Shown piece after piece: positions 7,533 through 16,525 of a stretch of 64,000 nucleotides of DNA. Every line of letters begins with the position of its first letter. The stretch's first letter is position 1. The position numbers and the translations under genes were made by a program. The notes beneath the pieces are model-generated. The model made no database searches. It saw only the letters and a program-made list of their open reading frames with translations, and had not been told where the DNA came from. Where the stretch lies: positions 1-64,000 of the forward strand of contig JAEXOY010000032.1 in the NCBI GenBank assembly GCA_023439045.1, written 5' to 3'. This DNA comes from Bacillota bacterium (GTDB lineage Bacteria > Bacillota > Clostridia > Acetivibrionales > DSM-1351).

Positions 7533-9887
7533 ATGAGGTACGGCTATTTTGATCAAAAAAACAAGGAATATGTGGTTACAAGACCAGATACACCTACTCC
7601 ATGGATAAATTACATTGGAAGTGGGAATTACGGAGGAATTGTATCAAACACTGGTGGAGGATATAGCTTCCACAAGGATCCACAGAACAGAAGGGTCACT
7701 CGTTATAGGTACAATAGTATACCTATGGACAGACCGGGAAGATATATTTATATCAGGGATAAGGCTACAGGCAAGTACTGGAACCCAGGATTTCAGCCAT
7801 CCGGTGTAAAGCTTGACAACTATAGTTGCAGGCATGGCATGGGGTACACTGTTCTGAGCGGAGAACATAATGGAGTAGTAAGTGATGTTACATATTTTGT
7901 GCCAGATGACAAGAACTTTGAAATATGGCTTGTAAAGGTAAAAAATCTTAGGAATACTTTTCAAAATCTTCAGGTGTTTGCATACGCTGAGTTCTGCTTC
8001 TGGCAGGCAATTATGGACCAGCAGAACGTAGACTGGGTACAGCAGATAAATCAAGGAAGATATGAGGACGGAATAATCACTTGGTACCCTCACCACATAA
8101 ACGATAATGCAACCTTCTTTGCTACCGGTGAAGAGGTTAGCAGCTTTGATACAAACCTTGAAGCCTTTATAGGAAAATACCGTTCAGAGAGCAATCCACT
8201 TGCGGTTGAGCAAGGAGCATGCAGCAACTCAATTTCATATAGAATGAACGGAGTAGGTGCTTTCTGTATTGACATTGATTTAAAAGCGCAGGAAGAGAAG
8301 GAAATAGTATTTGTATTGGGCTTTGCTGAAGAGCGAGCTAAAATAAGAGAGGAAGTAAAGGATTACTTGACTGTTGAACAAGCTCATCAAGCTCTCAATA
8401 GATTAAATAACTACTGGAATAGCTATGTTGGGAAACTAAAGGTTGTTACACCTGATGAGGATATGGATCTCTTTGTTAATGTGTGGAATCAGTACCAATG
8501 TAAGACTACTTTTAACTGGTCTAGATTTGTTTCATTATATCAATTAGGACTTGGCAGAGGAATGGGTATCAGAGATAGCGCTCAAGATACTCTTGGTGTA
8601 ATGCATACAATTCCAGAGGAAGCAAAGGCGCTTATAATTAAGCTGCTGAAATGCCAATATACTGATGGACGCTCCTACCACTTGTTCTTCCCGTTAACAG
8701 GTGAAGGCGGAGAAGGCGATGCTCCAATTAAAAAATATGACTGGTACTCTGATGATCATTTGTGGCTTATTCTTGCAGTAAATGCTTATGTCAAGGAAAC
8801 CGGCGACTTTGCATTCTTGGATGAAAGCATAATGTATAATGACAAGAAAACATCTGCTACTGTGATGGAGCACCTAGATATGGCACTTGAGTTTACCAAT
8901 AACCATAGGGGTCCAAACAACATTGCACTTGCTGGTCGTGCTGATTGGAATGATACATTAAACCTTGATACCGGTAAGGGAATAGCAGAGAGTGTATTTA
9001 CCGCAATGCTATACTGCAGGGCAGCAATGGAGCTGACAGAGCTGTGTGGTTATTTAGGAAAAGGTGCATTAAAGGATAAATACACGTCCATGTTTGAGGA
9101 CATGAAGAATGCTATTAATGCTAGTAGCTGGGACGGAGAATGGTATAAGAGAGCCTTTGATGACAATGGGCAGCCGTTAGGCTCAAAGGAAAATGAATTT
9201 GGTAAGATATTCATTAACTCTCAATCATGGGCCGTTCTCGGTGGTGTTGCAGATAAAGAGAAGGCAGAGAAATGTCTGGAATCAGTCGAAAAGCACCTTA
9301 ACTCAAAGCACGGAATTGTTACGATGTACCCTGCCTATAACAAGTATGATGACACAAAGGGCGGTGTCACTACATATTATCCTGGTGCAAAAGAAAACGG
9401 AGGTATATTCCTGCATACCAACCCTTGGATGATGATTGCAGAAATTATGATGGGCAACGGAGAAAAGGGATATCAGTATTATAAGCAAATTCTGCCCGCA
9501 AACAGAAATGATGATGCTGAGCTTTATGAGGTAGAACCATATGTTTACTGCCAGAATATATTAGGTAAAGAGCATCCTCACTTTGGAACAGGACGTAATT
9601 CATGGCTCTCGGGTACAGCTGCATGGAACATGGTGGCTTCAAGCCAATATATCCTAGGCATCAGACCGGGGTATGACTGCTTGATAGTTGAACCCTGTAT
9701 TCCTGCTCAGTGGAATGGTTTTAAGGCTATGAGAGAGTTCAGGGGAGCTATTTATAATATTGAAGTTCAGAATCCAAATAGGGTAAATTGCGGGATATCC
9801 AAGATTATTGTGGACGGTGTAGAACAAGATAAAATACCTGTTTTTGGAGCGGGAACAACTCATAATGTTGTAGTAGTTATGAAATAG
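7533..9887 (+). CDS. GH94 glycoside phosphorylase, probably cellobiose phosphorylase type
   Basis: A 784-residue cytoplasmic enzyme of family GH94, which splits a beta-linked disaccharide with phosphate to give a sugar 1-phosphate and a free sugar, saving ATP. The N-terminal beta-sandwich (GYFDQKNKEYVVTRPDTPTP), the (alpha/alpha)6 barrel with WNQYQCKTTFNWSRFVSLYQ and GRGMGIRDSAQD, and the catalytic GRADWND (general acid Asp) are all present, as is the C-terminal jelly roll. Length and motifs fit cellobiose phosphorylase. Laminaribiose, chitobiose and cellobionic acid phosphorylases are near relatives, so the substrate is uncertain. GGAGGT at 7521-7526 sets the ATG at 7533. It is probably controlled by the adjacent LacI protein. 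Confidence 0.88.
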   Translation: MRYGYFDQKNKEYVVTRPDTPTPWINYIGSGNYGGIVSNTGGGYSFHKDPQNRRVTRYRYNSIPMDRPGRYIYIRDKATGKYWNPGFQPSGVKLDNYSCRHGMGYTVLSGEHNGVVSDVTYFVPDDKNFEIWLVKVKNLRNTFQNLQVFAYAEFCFWQAIMDQQNVDWVQQINQGRYEDGIITWYPHHINDNATFFATGEEVSSFDTNLEAFIGKYRSESNPLAVEQGACSNSISYRMNGVGAFCIDIDLKAQEEKEIVFVLGFAEERAKIREEVKDYLTVEQAHQALNRLNNYWNSYVGKLKVVTPDEDMDLFVNVWNQYQCKTTFNWSRFVSLYQLGLGRGMGIRDSAQDTLGVMHTIPEEAKALIIKLLKCQYTDGRSYHLFFPLTGEGGEGDAPIKKYDWYSDDHLWLILAVNAYVKETGDFAFLDESIMYNDKKTSATVMEHLDMALEFTNNHRGPNNIALAGRADWNDTLNLDTGKGIAESVFTAMLYCRAAMELTELCGYLGKGALKDKYTSMFEDMKNAINASSWDGEWYKRAFDDNGQPLGSKENEFGKIFINSQSWAVLGGVADKEKAEKCLESVEKHLNSKHGIVTMYPAYNKYDDTKGGVTTYYPGAKENGGIFLHTNPWMMIAEIMMGNGEKGYQYYKQILPANRNDDAELYEVEPYVYCQNILGKEHPHFGTGRNSWLSGTAAWNMVASSQYILGIRPGYDCLIVEPCIPAQWNGFKAMREFRGAIYNIEVQNPNRVNCGISKIIVDGVEQDKIPVFGAGTTHNVVVVMK

Positions 9888-9967
9888 GAGATAGAATAAA
9901 TTTATGCTTGGAAAAAATGCATGGTTGTGCTATAATGTGTTAAAAATATTTATAACAAACAAAATGC

Positions 9968-10262
9968 AATGACGGAGAAAAGTAATCACTGCTTGTTGTT
10001 TCAGAGAGAAGGTATCAGCGGCTGAAAGTACCTTTATTAATAACTTTGATGAAGTTCCCTCCATGAGCAGTATCCTGAACTTTATATGCCCTCACTAGGC
10101 AGATGTAGGTGATACCGGTTAAAACCGTTATATTTTTAAGTGCTTAAGTTAAATGTATAAACTAGGCTACTAGGCTTTATTGTTTTTACATTTATCTTTG
10201 AGAAACTGGGTGGTACCACGGAGAAATGCCTTCGTCCCTTTTTGGGATGGAGGCTTTATTTT
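9968..10262 (+). promoter_or_regulatory. T-box leader of pheST
   Basis: The T-box sequence GGGTGGTACCACGG (10208-10221) is directly followed by a terminator: GCCTTCGTCCC (10228-10238) pairs with GGGATGGAGGC (10244-10254), then a T-rich tail. Upstream lies about 230 bases of stem-I-type sequence starting near GACGGAGAAAAGTA. Uncharged tRNA binds such leaders and prevents termination. As pheS follows, the cognate tRNA should be tRNA-Phe. I did not fix the specifier codon position. Confidence 0.92.
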
Positions 10263-10289
10263 TTGTTTGAAAGTGCAAAGTAAAATAAC

Positions 10290-10400
10290 CGTTTTTACTG
10301 AAAAATATGATGGTTTTAACTGCATAATATGATAGTTTTAGCTATAAATATTGACGGTATTACTACACATTATAATGGTTTAACTAAAAACAATGATATG
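10290..10400. repeat. Degenerate ~21-bp repeats between T-box and pheS
   Basis: Four to five diverged units of 21-22 bp (for example ATGATGGTTTTAACTGCATA, ATGATAGTTTTAGCTATAAA, ATAATGGTTTAACTAAAAAC). They separate the T-box terminator from the pheS ribosome binding site. No function is evident. Confidence 0.55.
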
Positions 10401-10433
10401 CATTAGTAATCAATATGAAAGGAGTTTTTAATA

Positions 10434-11462
10434 GTGATTGAGAAAATTCAGGTATTAAGACAGGATGCCCTTAATAAAATCAAAGAAGCTAAGACCTCTG
10501 CTGAAGTTGAAGACTTAAGAGTAAAGCTGCTTGGCAAAAAGGGTGAATTGACAGAGATGCTCAAAGACCTTAAAAATATGGATATTGAGCAAAGGAAGGT
10601 ATTTGGTCAGGAGGCCAATACACTGAAAAATGAGTTGACTGAAGCTCTTGAAGCAAAATTCAAGGAGATAAGCGACAGCGATGTAAAGAACAAAATAAAG
10701 GGCTCAGGGTTTGACATATCACTTCCGGGTACACAATATCAGCTTGGATCCTTGCACCCTGTTACAATAGTACAAAAGGAAATTGAAAAGATATTTACAG
10801 GAATGGGCTTTAACATTGTTGACGGTCCAGAGGCTGAAGAGGACTTCTACAATTTCGAAGCACTCAATATTCCTGCACACCACCCTGCAAGAGATATGCA
10901 GGATACCTACTGGCTTGAAAATGGATCACTGCTCAGAACTCATACCTCACCTTGTCAGGTAAGAGCTATGCTTAAGTACGGTGCACCACTTAAGGTTATT
11001 GCGCCGGGCAGATGCTTCAGAAATGAAAGCACAGATGCTTCACATGAAAACACATTCTTTCAGCTAGAAGGAATGATGATAGATAAGAACGTATCCATTG
11101 CAAACCTTATATACGTAATGAAGCTTTTGCTTTCAGAGGTATTTAACAGAGAAGTTAAGATACGTCTTAGACCAGGCTTCTTCCCATTCGTTGAACCAGG
11201 TTTTGAGCTTGACCTCAACTGCATGATTTGTGGCGGTAAAGGGTGTCCAACTTGTAAGCATTCAGGCTGGATAGAATTGTTACCTTGCGGTATGGTGCAT
11301 CCAAATGTATTGCGCTATGGAGGCATTGACCCAGAAGAATATACTGGCTTTGCGTTTGGACTTGGCTTAACAAGACTGGCAATGATGAAATACGGAATAA
11401 GCGATATTCGAGTGCTTAACTCTGGAGATTTAAGAGCTATGCAACAATTCAAAGTGAGATAG
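10434..11462 (+). CDS. pheS: Phenylalanyl-tRNA synthetase alpha subunit
   Basis: A 342-residue class II synthetase subunit that carries the active site charging tRNA-Phe. The N-terminal coiled coil (residues 1-90) binds tRNA. Motif 2 is seen in CFRNESTDASHENTFFQLEG and motif 3 in FGLGLTRLAMMKYG. The usual zinc-like Cys cluster occurs as CMICGGKGCPTC. Translation starts at GTG 10434 behind AAGGAG. pheT follows after 13 bases and both genes depend on the T-box upstream. Confidence 0.97.
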   Translation: MIEKIQVLRQDALNKIKEAKTSAEVEDLRVKLLGKKGELTEMLKDLKNMDIEQRKVFGQEANTLKNELTEALEAKFKEISDSDVKNKIKGSGFDISLPGTQYQLGSLHPVTIVQKEIEKIFTGMGFNIVDGPEAEEDFYNFEALNIPAHHPARDMQDTYWLENGSLLRTHTSPCQVRAMLKYGAPLKVIAPGRCFRNESTDASHENTFFQLEGMMIDKNVSIANLIYVMKLLLSEVFNREVKIRLRPGFFPFVEPGFELDLNCMICGGKGCPTCKHSGWIELLPCGMVHPNVLRYGGIDPEEYTGFAFGLGLTRLAMMKYGISDIRVLNSGDLRAMQQFKVR

Positions 11463-11475
11463 GAGGGGAATAAAA

Positions 11476-13851
11476 TTGAAAATATCATTAAATTGGATAA
11501 AAGATTTCGTTGATTTGGACGGAATTGATGTAAAAGAGCTGTGGTATAGGTTCACAATGGCAACAGCTGAAGTTGAAGAAGTAGAATTTGTTGGCCAGGA
11601 TATAAAAGATGTAGTGGTTGCAAAGGTTATGAGCGTTGTTCCTCATCCTGAATCCAAGAAACTCAAGGTTTGTCAGGTTGATTCTGGCGAAGGTATTATA
11701 CAAATTGTTTGCGGTGCCCCAAATGTTGTTGAAGGAATAAAGGTTCCACTTGCAAAATTAGGTGGAAGTGTCAAGGGCATGCAATTGAAGAAGGTTAAGC
11801 TGGTGGGAGTTGAGAGCTTTGGTATGCTTTGCTCTGCCTCGGAATTAGGAATAAGCGATGACCACAGTGGACTTCTTATACTAGATGATAAGTATGAAAT
11901 TGGTACAGATATAAAAGAAATATACCCTATTGAGGACGTCATTATTGAGATTGACAACAAATCCCTTACAAATAGGCCTGATTTGTGGGGCCATTATGGT
12001 ATAGCAAGAGAGGTTGCTGCTATATATGGAAGAAATCTAAAGCCTATTGAAATGGATTCCCTAGAAGGCTCAGAAAAATTAGCACCTGTGAGCGTTGTAG
12101 TTGAAGATACTGAGAAATGCCTGAGATATTCTTCTATTAAACTGGATGGACTTAAGGACCTCAAAACTTCAAAAGAGATGCAGACTAGATTGTTCTACTG
12201 CGGAATGAGATCCATTTCTCCATTGGTTGACCTCACAAATTATCTCATGCTCGAAATGGGGCAACCAATGCACGCTTTTGATTCAAGAGAGGTGGACGAA
12301 ATAGTTGTCAGGACTACAAAAGAGCCAACTATGTTCAAAACCCTTGACTCCACTGAAAGGAAGCTTCCAGAAGATGTATTGCTCATTTGCAACAAGGAAA
12401 AGCCTGTTGCAATTGCAGGAATAATGGGTGGAGAAAACTCAGAAGTTATGGAAGATACGACATCTATACTGCTTGAGTCTGCAACCTTTGAGGGTTCATC
12501 TACAAGAAAGAGCTCTACAAAGATTGGACTACGTACTGAAGCAAGTGCTCGTTATGAAAAGATGCTAGACCCTAACATTACAGTTGATGCCATAAAGAGG
12601 TTTATAAAGCTTTTAAAGGATATGCAACCAGATATCAGATATGCTTCAGCACTTGCAGATGTTTACAGCAAGAAGCTTGAGCCAATTGATATCACTATTA
12701 CAAAGCCTTATATTGATAAATATATTGGAAACCTGCTCACAAGGGAAAGAATGCTTGAAATCCTGAAGTCTCTGGAGTTCCAAGTTGAAGCAGACGGAGA
12801 TACCTTCCACATTAAGGTGCCAACCTTTAGAGCAACAAAAGACGTTACTATGAAGGTCGATATTATCGAGGAAATAACAAGAATATATGGATATGACAAT
12901 ATCGAGCCACAAACACTGGATATTGCGCTTACTCCTTTGCAGTACAATGAGGACAGATTGCTTGACCACAAGATAAAGGAACTCTTGTCCGAACGCTTTG
13001 GTGCTAGTGAGGTAAACAGCTATATTTGGTATGATAGCACCTTCAATGCGAAGAATGGTATCGTAGCAGAGTCAAATGTCAAGGTTTTAAATCCTCAGGC
13101 GCAGGACGCAAATACCTTGAGAGACAGTATGGTACCTGCAATGCTTGTTTTTGCTGAAAAGAATGATAAATCCTTTGATGAATTCTCCTTATTTGAAATA
13201 GGTAGTGTATTCAAGGCTACAAGCACAAAGGAAAAGTGCGAGCAGCACAAGAATATTACCTTCCTCATGGCTAGCAAGGTAAAGAGCGAGGACGAGTTGT
13301 TTTACAATGTTAAGGGTGTTGCTACATTCCTCGGACTAAGCCTCAAGAATGTACAGCTCCAGTACAAAGAATGTTCAAATGGTTTTAGTTGGACACATCC
13401 TGTTAAGTCGGTAGATATACTGTATAATGACGAAGTACTTGGTTATATTACGGTTGTTCACCCTAAGATAAAGGCTAACATTGGCAAGAAGCTTAATATA
13501 GCAGTTATGGAGATTAATAGAGAGCTTCTGCAGAAGATTGATTTTACAGCTGTAAAATACAAGGAGCCATCAAAGTTCCCAGAGGTAATACTAGATTTTA
13601 GTTTCTTGGTTGATGTAAATACGGGCTATGATTCAATAATGTCAGATATTGCACAGTTTAAATCATCTCTGTTACTAAGCAGTGATTTTGTTACAATTTA
13701 CACTGGTAAGGGGTTGCCTGAGGGTAAAAAGAGTATGACCTTCAGATTTGTTATTGGTTCAAAGGAAAAGACCTTATCAAGTGAGGACATAAATTCATTC
13801 TCAAATAGCATTATTGAGTTTATGAACTCCAAGGGATATTCATTAAGATAA
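11476..13851 (+). CDS. pheT: Phenylalanyl-tRNA synthetase beta subunit
   Basis: A 791-residue subunit with the full bacterial domain set: an EMAP-type tRNA-binding fold (about 40-150), the B3/4 editing domain that hydrolyses Tyr-tRNA-Phe (about 210-380), B5 (about 400-475), a catalytic-like core and a C-terminal anticodon-binding FDX-ACB domain (from about 700). It starts at TTG 11476 after AGGAGGGG. It is co-transcribed with pheS. A strong terminator follows at 13875. Confidence 0.97.
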   Translation: MKISLNWIKDFVDLDGIDVKELWYRFTMATAEVEEVEFVGQDIKDVVVAKVMSVVPHPESKKLKVCQVDSGEGIIQIVCGAPNVVEGIKVPLAKLGGSVKGMQLKKVKLVGVESFGMLCSASELGISDDHSGLLILDDKYEIGTDIKEIYPIEDVIIEIDNKSLTNRPDLWGHYGIAREVAAIYGRNLKPIEMDSLEGSEKLAPVSVVVEDTEKCLRYSSIKLDGLKDLKTSKEMQTRLFYCGMRSISPLVDLTNYLMLEMGQPMHAFDSREVDEIVVRTTKEPTMFKTLDSTERKLPEDVLLICNKEKPVAIAGIMGGENSEVMEDTTSILLESATFEGSSTRKSSTKIGLRTEASARYEKMLDPNITVDAIKRFIKLLKDMQPDIRYASALADVYSKKLEPIDITITKPYIDKYIGNLLTRERMLEILKSLEFQVEADGDTFHIKVPTFRATKDVTMKVDIIEEITRIYGYDNIEPQTLDIALTPLQYNEDRLLDHKIKELLSERFGASEVNSYIWYDSTFNAKNGIVAESNVKVLNPQAQDANTLRDSMVPAMLVFAEKNDKSFDEFSLFEIGSVFKATSTKEKCEQHKNITFLMASKVKSEDELFYNVKGVATFLGLSLKNVQLQYKECSNGFSWTHPVKSVDILYNDEVLGYITVVHPKIKANIGKKLNIAVMEINRELLQKIDFTAVKYKEPSKFPEVILDFSFLVDVNTGYDSIMSDIAQFKSSLLLSSDFVTIYTGKGLPEGKKSMTFRFVIGSKEKTLSSEDINSFSNSIIEFMNSKGYSLR

Positions 13852-13874
13852 TTTATAGAGAATATTTAGATATA

Positions 13875-13915
13875 AAAATAAAGTGTATTTCTATACTGAA
13901 ATGCACTTTATTTTT
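13875..13915 (+). terminator. Terminator of pheST
   Basis: AAATAAAGTGTATTT pairs with AAATGCACTTTATTT around a short loop and ends in TTTTTTCTT. Confidence 0.85.
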
Positions 13916-13922
13916 TCTTATA

Positions 13923-14070
13923 AAAGTGACATTATAAATCAAATCTTTAGTAATTATAGTAAACTTGTTATGAAAGTAACATTATAAATCAAATCTTTAA
14001 TAATTATTGTAAACTTGTTATGAAAGTGACATTATAAATTAAATCTTTAATAATTATAGTAAACTTGTTT
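13923..14070. repeat. Three tandem copies of a 50-bp unit
   Basis: Copies start at 13923, 13973 and 14023 with AAAGTGACAT or AAAGTAACAT and are about 95% alike. They end about 65 bases before the start of the hydrogenase-like chemoreceptor gene, so they form or flank its promoter. Each copy contains TAATTATAGTAAACTTG or a close variant. Confidence 0.9.
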
Positions 14071-14135
14071 AAAGATTGGGAGTATAATAAGTATATTATA
14101 CTATGGTTATATCTCTAAGGAGGAAAAAAAAGCAA

Positions 14136-16028
14136 ATGCTAGTTCGAACTATTATAGAAAAATGTGAGGGATGCAATAAGTGTATCCATGTATGTCCTGT
14201 AAAAAATGCAAACCATGCAAAGTTAGTTGATGGACATAACAAAATAGAGGTAGACGAGACATCTTGTATTACTTGTGGAAGGTGTATTACCGAATGTGAT
14301 CATGGAGCACGAATATTTGATGATGATACAGAAGCCTTTTTTAAGGATTTAAATAATGGCAAGGAGATATCGGTCTTGGTGGCACCCGCTTTTAAGACTA
14401 ACTATACGAACTATAAAAAAATACTTGGATTTCTTGTTTCAAAAGGTGTAAAACTCTGTTATGATGTTTCTCTGGGTGCAGATATAACAACTTGGGCGTA
14501 TATTAGGGCAATGGAAAAATATAATCTCAAAAGTATTGTTGCCCAGCCATGTCCCTCTATAGTAAATTACATAAAGAAATTTCATCATGAATTATTGCCA
14601 GCATTAGCACCTATTCACAGCCCTATGCTTTGTACAGCAATTTACGTAAACAGGTACCTAAAAAACTCCAACAAATTAGCTTTTATTTCTCCCTGTATTG
14701 CTAAAAAGACAGAAATAGACTCCAAGGAGACAAATGGATATATCAGTTATAACATTACATTCAAGAATCTATTTGAATACATAGAAGAAAATAATATAGA
14801 CATTAGCAAATACGAGGACGTGGATTTTGCTGTAGATCCATTCACACTGGGTGAGATATATTGTTTGCCGGGAGGACTAAAGGAGAATGTACTTCACTAC
14901 AATGAGAATGCCTGGGTAAAGCAGATAGAAGGTACAGAAAATGCATATGAATACTTAAATGAATATTCTAATAGATATAAGGCAAATAAGCCGTTACCTG
15001 ATATATTGGATATTCTTAGTTGCCCTCATGGTTGCAACGTAGGAAGCGCTATCTGTGACAATGTAGAACAAACAGATATAGAGAGAGCCACCAACAAAAT
15101 TAAATTGAAAAAGCGTGGGAAATATCATAACAAACCTAAAAAGCTTATGTCCTATTTTGACAAAAATCTAAATCTTGGTGATTTTGAGAGAACGTACACA
15201 GAAGAACACCTATCTACCACGAAAATTCCTAACAGTATGCAACTTGATGAGATATACAATAGTCTTCTTAAGCATAACGAGGCTTCTAGAAATAAAAATT
15301 GCAAAGCTTGCGGGTATAGCTACTGTGAAGAAATGGCAACAGCTATATACAATGGCTACAACTATGTAGGAAATTGTATGGATTACAATGTTTCTGTTTC
15401 TTCAATGACAAAAGAGGTAGAAGAGAAAAATGAAGAGATTACTATTATGCTTGAGAAAGTTAATGAATTGAATAAACGTAAAGATGCTAAATATTCTTTG
15501 CTCTCAGACAGACTGAAGGAAATCTCTATAGCTATTGATGAAATGTCTCAGGCAACAAACGAGAACTCAATGAGCGTTGGTAATATCAGTGGTGATTCTA
15601 CAACGTTGCTAGATATTGCGGCACAACTTAATGATAAAATTAACATCATGAGAAATAGTCTAGAGAATTTTTCAAAGGTAACTAATGAGATTGTTGGCAT
15701 ATCGGAGCAAACCAATCTTCTTGCTTTGAATGCAGCAATAGAAGCGGCCCGAGCAGGAGAGGCGGGAAGAGGCTTCTCCGTTGTTGCTGATGAGGTGAGA
15801 AAACTCGCAGACCAATCGAGATTAGCTGCTAATAGTACTAAATCAGACCAAGGTGAAATAGCTGTTATAATGGATGAGATAATTAGTTTTGCAAAGCAAC
15901 TAAACGATAGGGCTACACGAGTAAATACAGATATTAGTAACATTTCAGCGGCCTTTGAAGAGACTGCAGCAAAGAATGAGGAAATACTTGCAACAACTGA
16001 ACTAATCCTTGAAGAGCAGAAGCATTAG
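14136..16028 (+). CDS. Soluble chemoreceptor with ferredoxin and [FeFe]-hydrogenase-like sensor
   Basis: A 630-residue fusion with no membrane segment. Residues 10-54 hold two 4Fe-4S motifs (Cys 10, 13, 16, 20 and 44, 47, 50, 54). Residues about 75-310 are the hydrogenase large-subunit domain. The H-cluster cysteines are present as QPCP (C139), SPCIAKK (C187) and SCPHGC (C296, C300), but the proton-relay Cys before C139 is Pro. A further Fe-S (Fes) motif is near 389-397. Residues about 480-620 are the chemoreceptor signalling hairpin (QTNLLALNAAIEAARAGEAG). It probably senses H2 or redox state and signals through CheA. AAGGAGG at 14117-14123 favours the ATG at 14136 over the one at 14103. Confidence 0.87.
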   Translation: MLVRTIIEKCEGCNKCIHVCPVKNANHAKLVDGHNKIEVDETSCITCGRCITECDHGARIFDDDTEAFFKDLNNGKEISVLVAPAFKTNYTNYKKILGFLVSKGVKLCYDVSLGADITTWAYIRAMEKYNLKSIVAQPCPSIVNYIKKFHHELLPALAPIHSPMLCTAIYVNRYLKNSNKLAFISPCIAKKTEIDSKETNGYISYNITFKNLFEYIEENNIDISKYEDVDFAVDPFTLGEIYCLPGGLKENVLHYNENAWVKQIEGTENAYEYLNEYSNRYKANKPLPDILDILSCPHGCNVGSAICDNVEQTDIERATNKIKLKKRGKYHNKPKKLMSYFDKNLNLGDFERTYTEEHLSTTKIPNSMQLDEIYNSLLKHNEASRNKNCKACGYSYCEEMATAIYNGYNYVGNCMDYNVSVSSMTKEVEEKNEEITIMLEKVNELNKRKDAKYSLLSDRLKEISIAIDEMSQATNENSMSVGNISGDSTTLLDIAAQLNDKINIMRNSLENFSKVTNEIVGISEQTNLLALNAAIEAARAGEAGRGFSVVADEVRKLADQSRLAANSTKSDQGEIAVIMDEIISFAKQLNDRATRVNTDISNISAAFEETAAKNEEILATTELILEEQKH

Positions 16029-16036
16029 TAATATTA

Positions 16037-16062
16037 AAAGGGGCCTAATGGCCCCTTTGTTT
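16037..16062. terminator. Bidirectional terminator
   Basis: AAAGGGGCC pairs with GGCCCCTTT around TAAT, with T-rich sequence on both sides when read from either strand. It separates the chemoreceptor gene from the convergent SASP gene. Confidence 0.88.
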
Positions 16063-16068
16063 TAATAA

Positions 16069-16290
16069 CTATTTGATTTGATTCTCGTACATCTCAACCA
16101 TTCTTTTTACCATTTGACCGCCAATAGGGCCACCCTCTGAACCATTTTGTTTACTTGTGAGGTCTCCCTTATAATGGTCATTGTTTTCCTTGCAGTATTG
16201 CAATCTACCTATCTCTTCAGCACATTTAAGTTTGAATTGTGTTAGTGCTTCTCTACTATCTGAAACAAGGGGTGTTTTTGGTCTTGACAT
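16069..16290 (-). CDS. Alpha/beta-type small acid-soluble spore protein
   Basis: A 73-residue protein with the family signature: EALTQFKLKCAEEIG in the first helix and GDLTSKQNGSEGG ... MVKRMVEMYE in the second. These proteins coat spore DNA, put it in an A-like form and protect it from UV; GPR protease degrades them at germination. It carries an extra GGPIGG where most relatives have SVGG, a small insertion in the loop. The frame is open to 16311, but AGGAG lies nine bases before the ATG at 16290. Expression would be in the forespore (sigma-G); no promoter was assigned. Confidence 0.9.
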   Translation of the reverse strand: MSRPKTPLVSDSREALTQFKLKCAEEIGRLQYCKENNDHYKGDLTSKQNGSEGGPIGGQMVKRMVEMYENQIK

Positions 16291-16525
16291 ATTATCGTCT
16301 CCTATTCTCATTATAATAGTTATTTATTTCATTTAACTCAATATTATTGTTTGCAAAAAAGTAATTTTCTTTCGTAGCAATATTTGATGATTTTGGTTTT
16401 TTTAGATTAGAAAATTGGGAAAATAAAACTTTTATTTGTAATATTCAAATGGTATACTATATTATTGTAAAAACATTAACAATGTATAGAGTTATTTGAA
16501 ATTATTGAAAGGACAGGGTATTAAT

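Noticed and set aside
14136..15100. Catalytic [FeFe]-hydrogenase
   Set aside because: The proton-relay cysteine is replaced and the protein is fused to a chemoreceptor output, so a sensor role is more likely.
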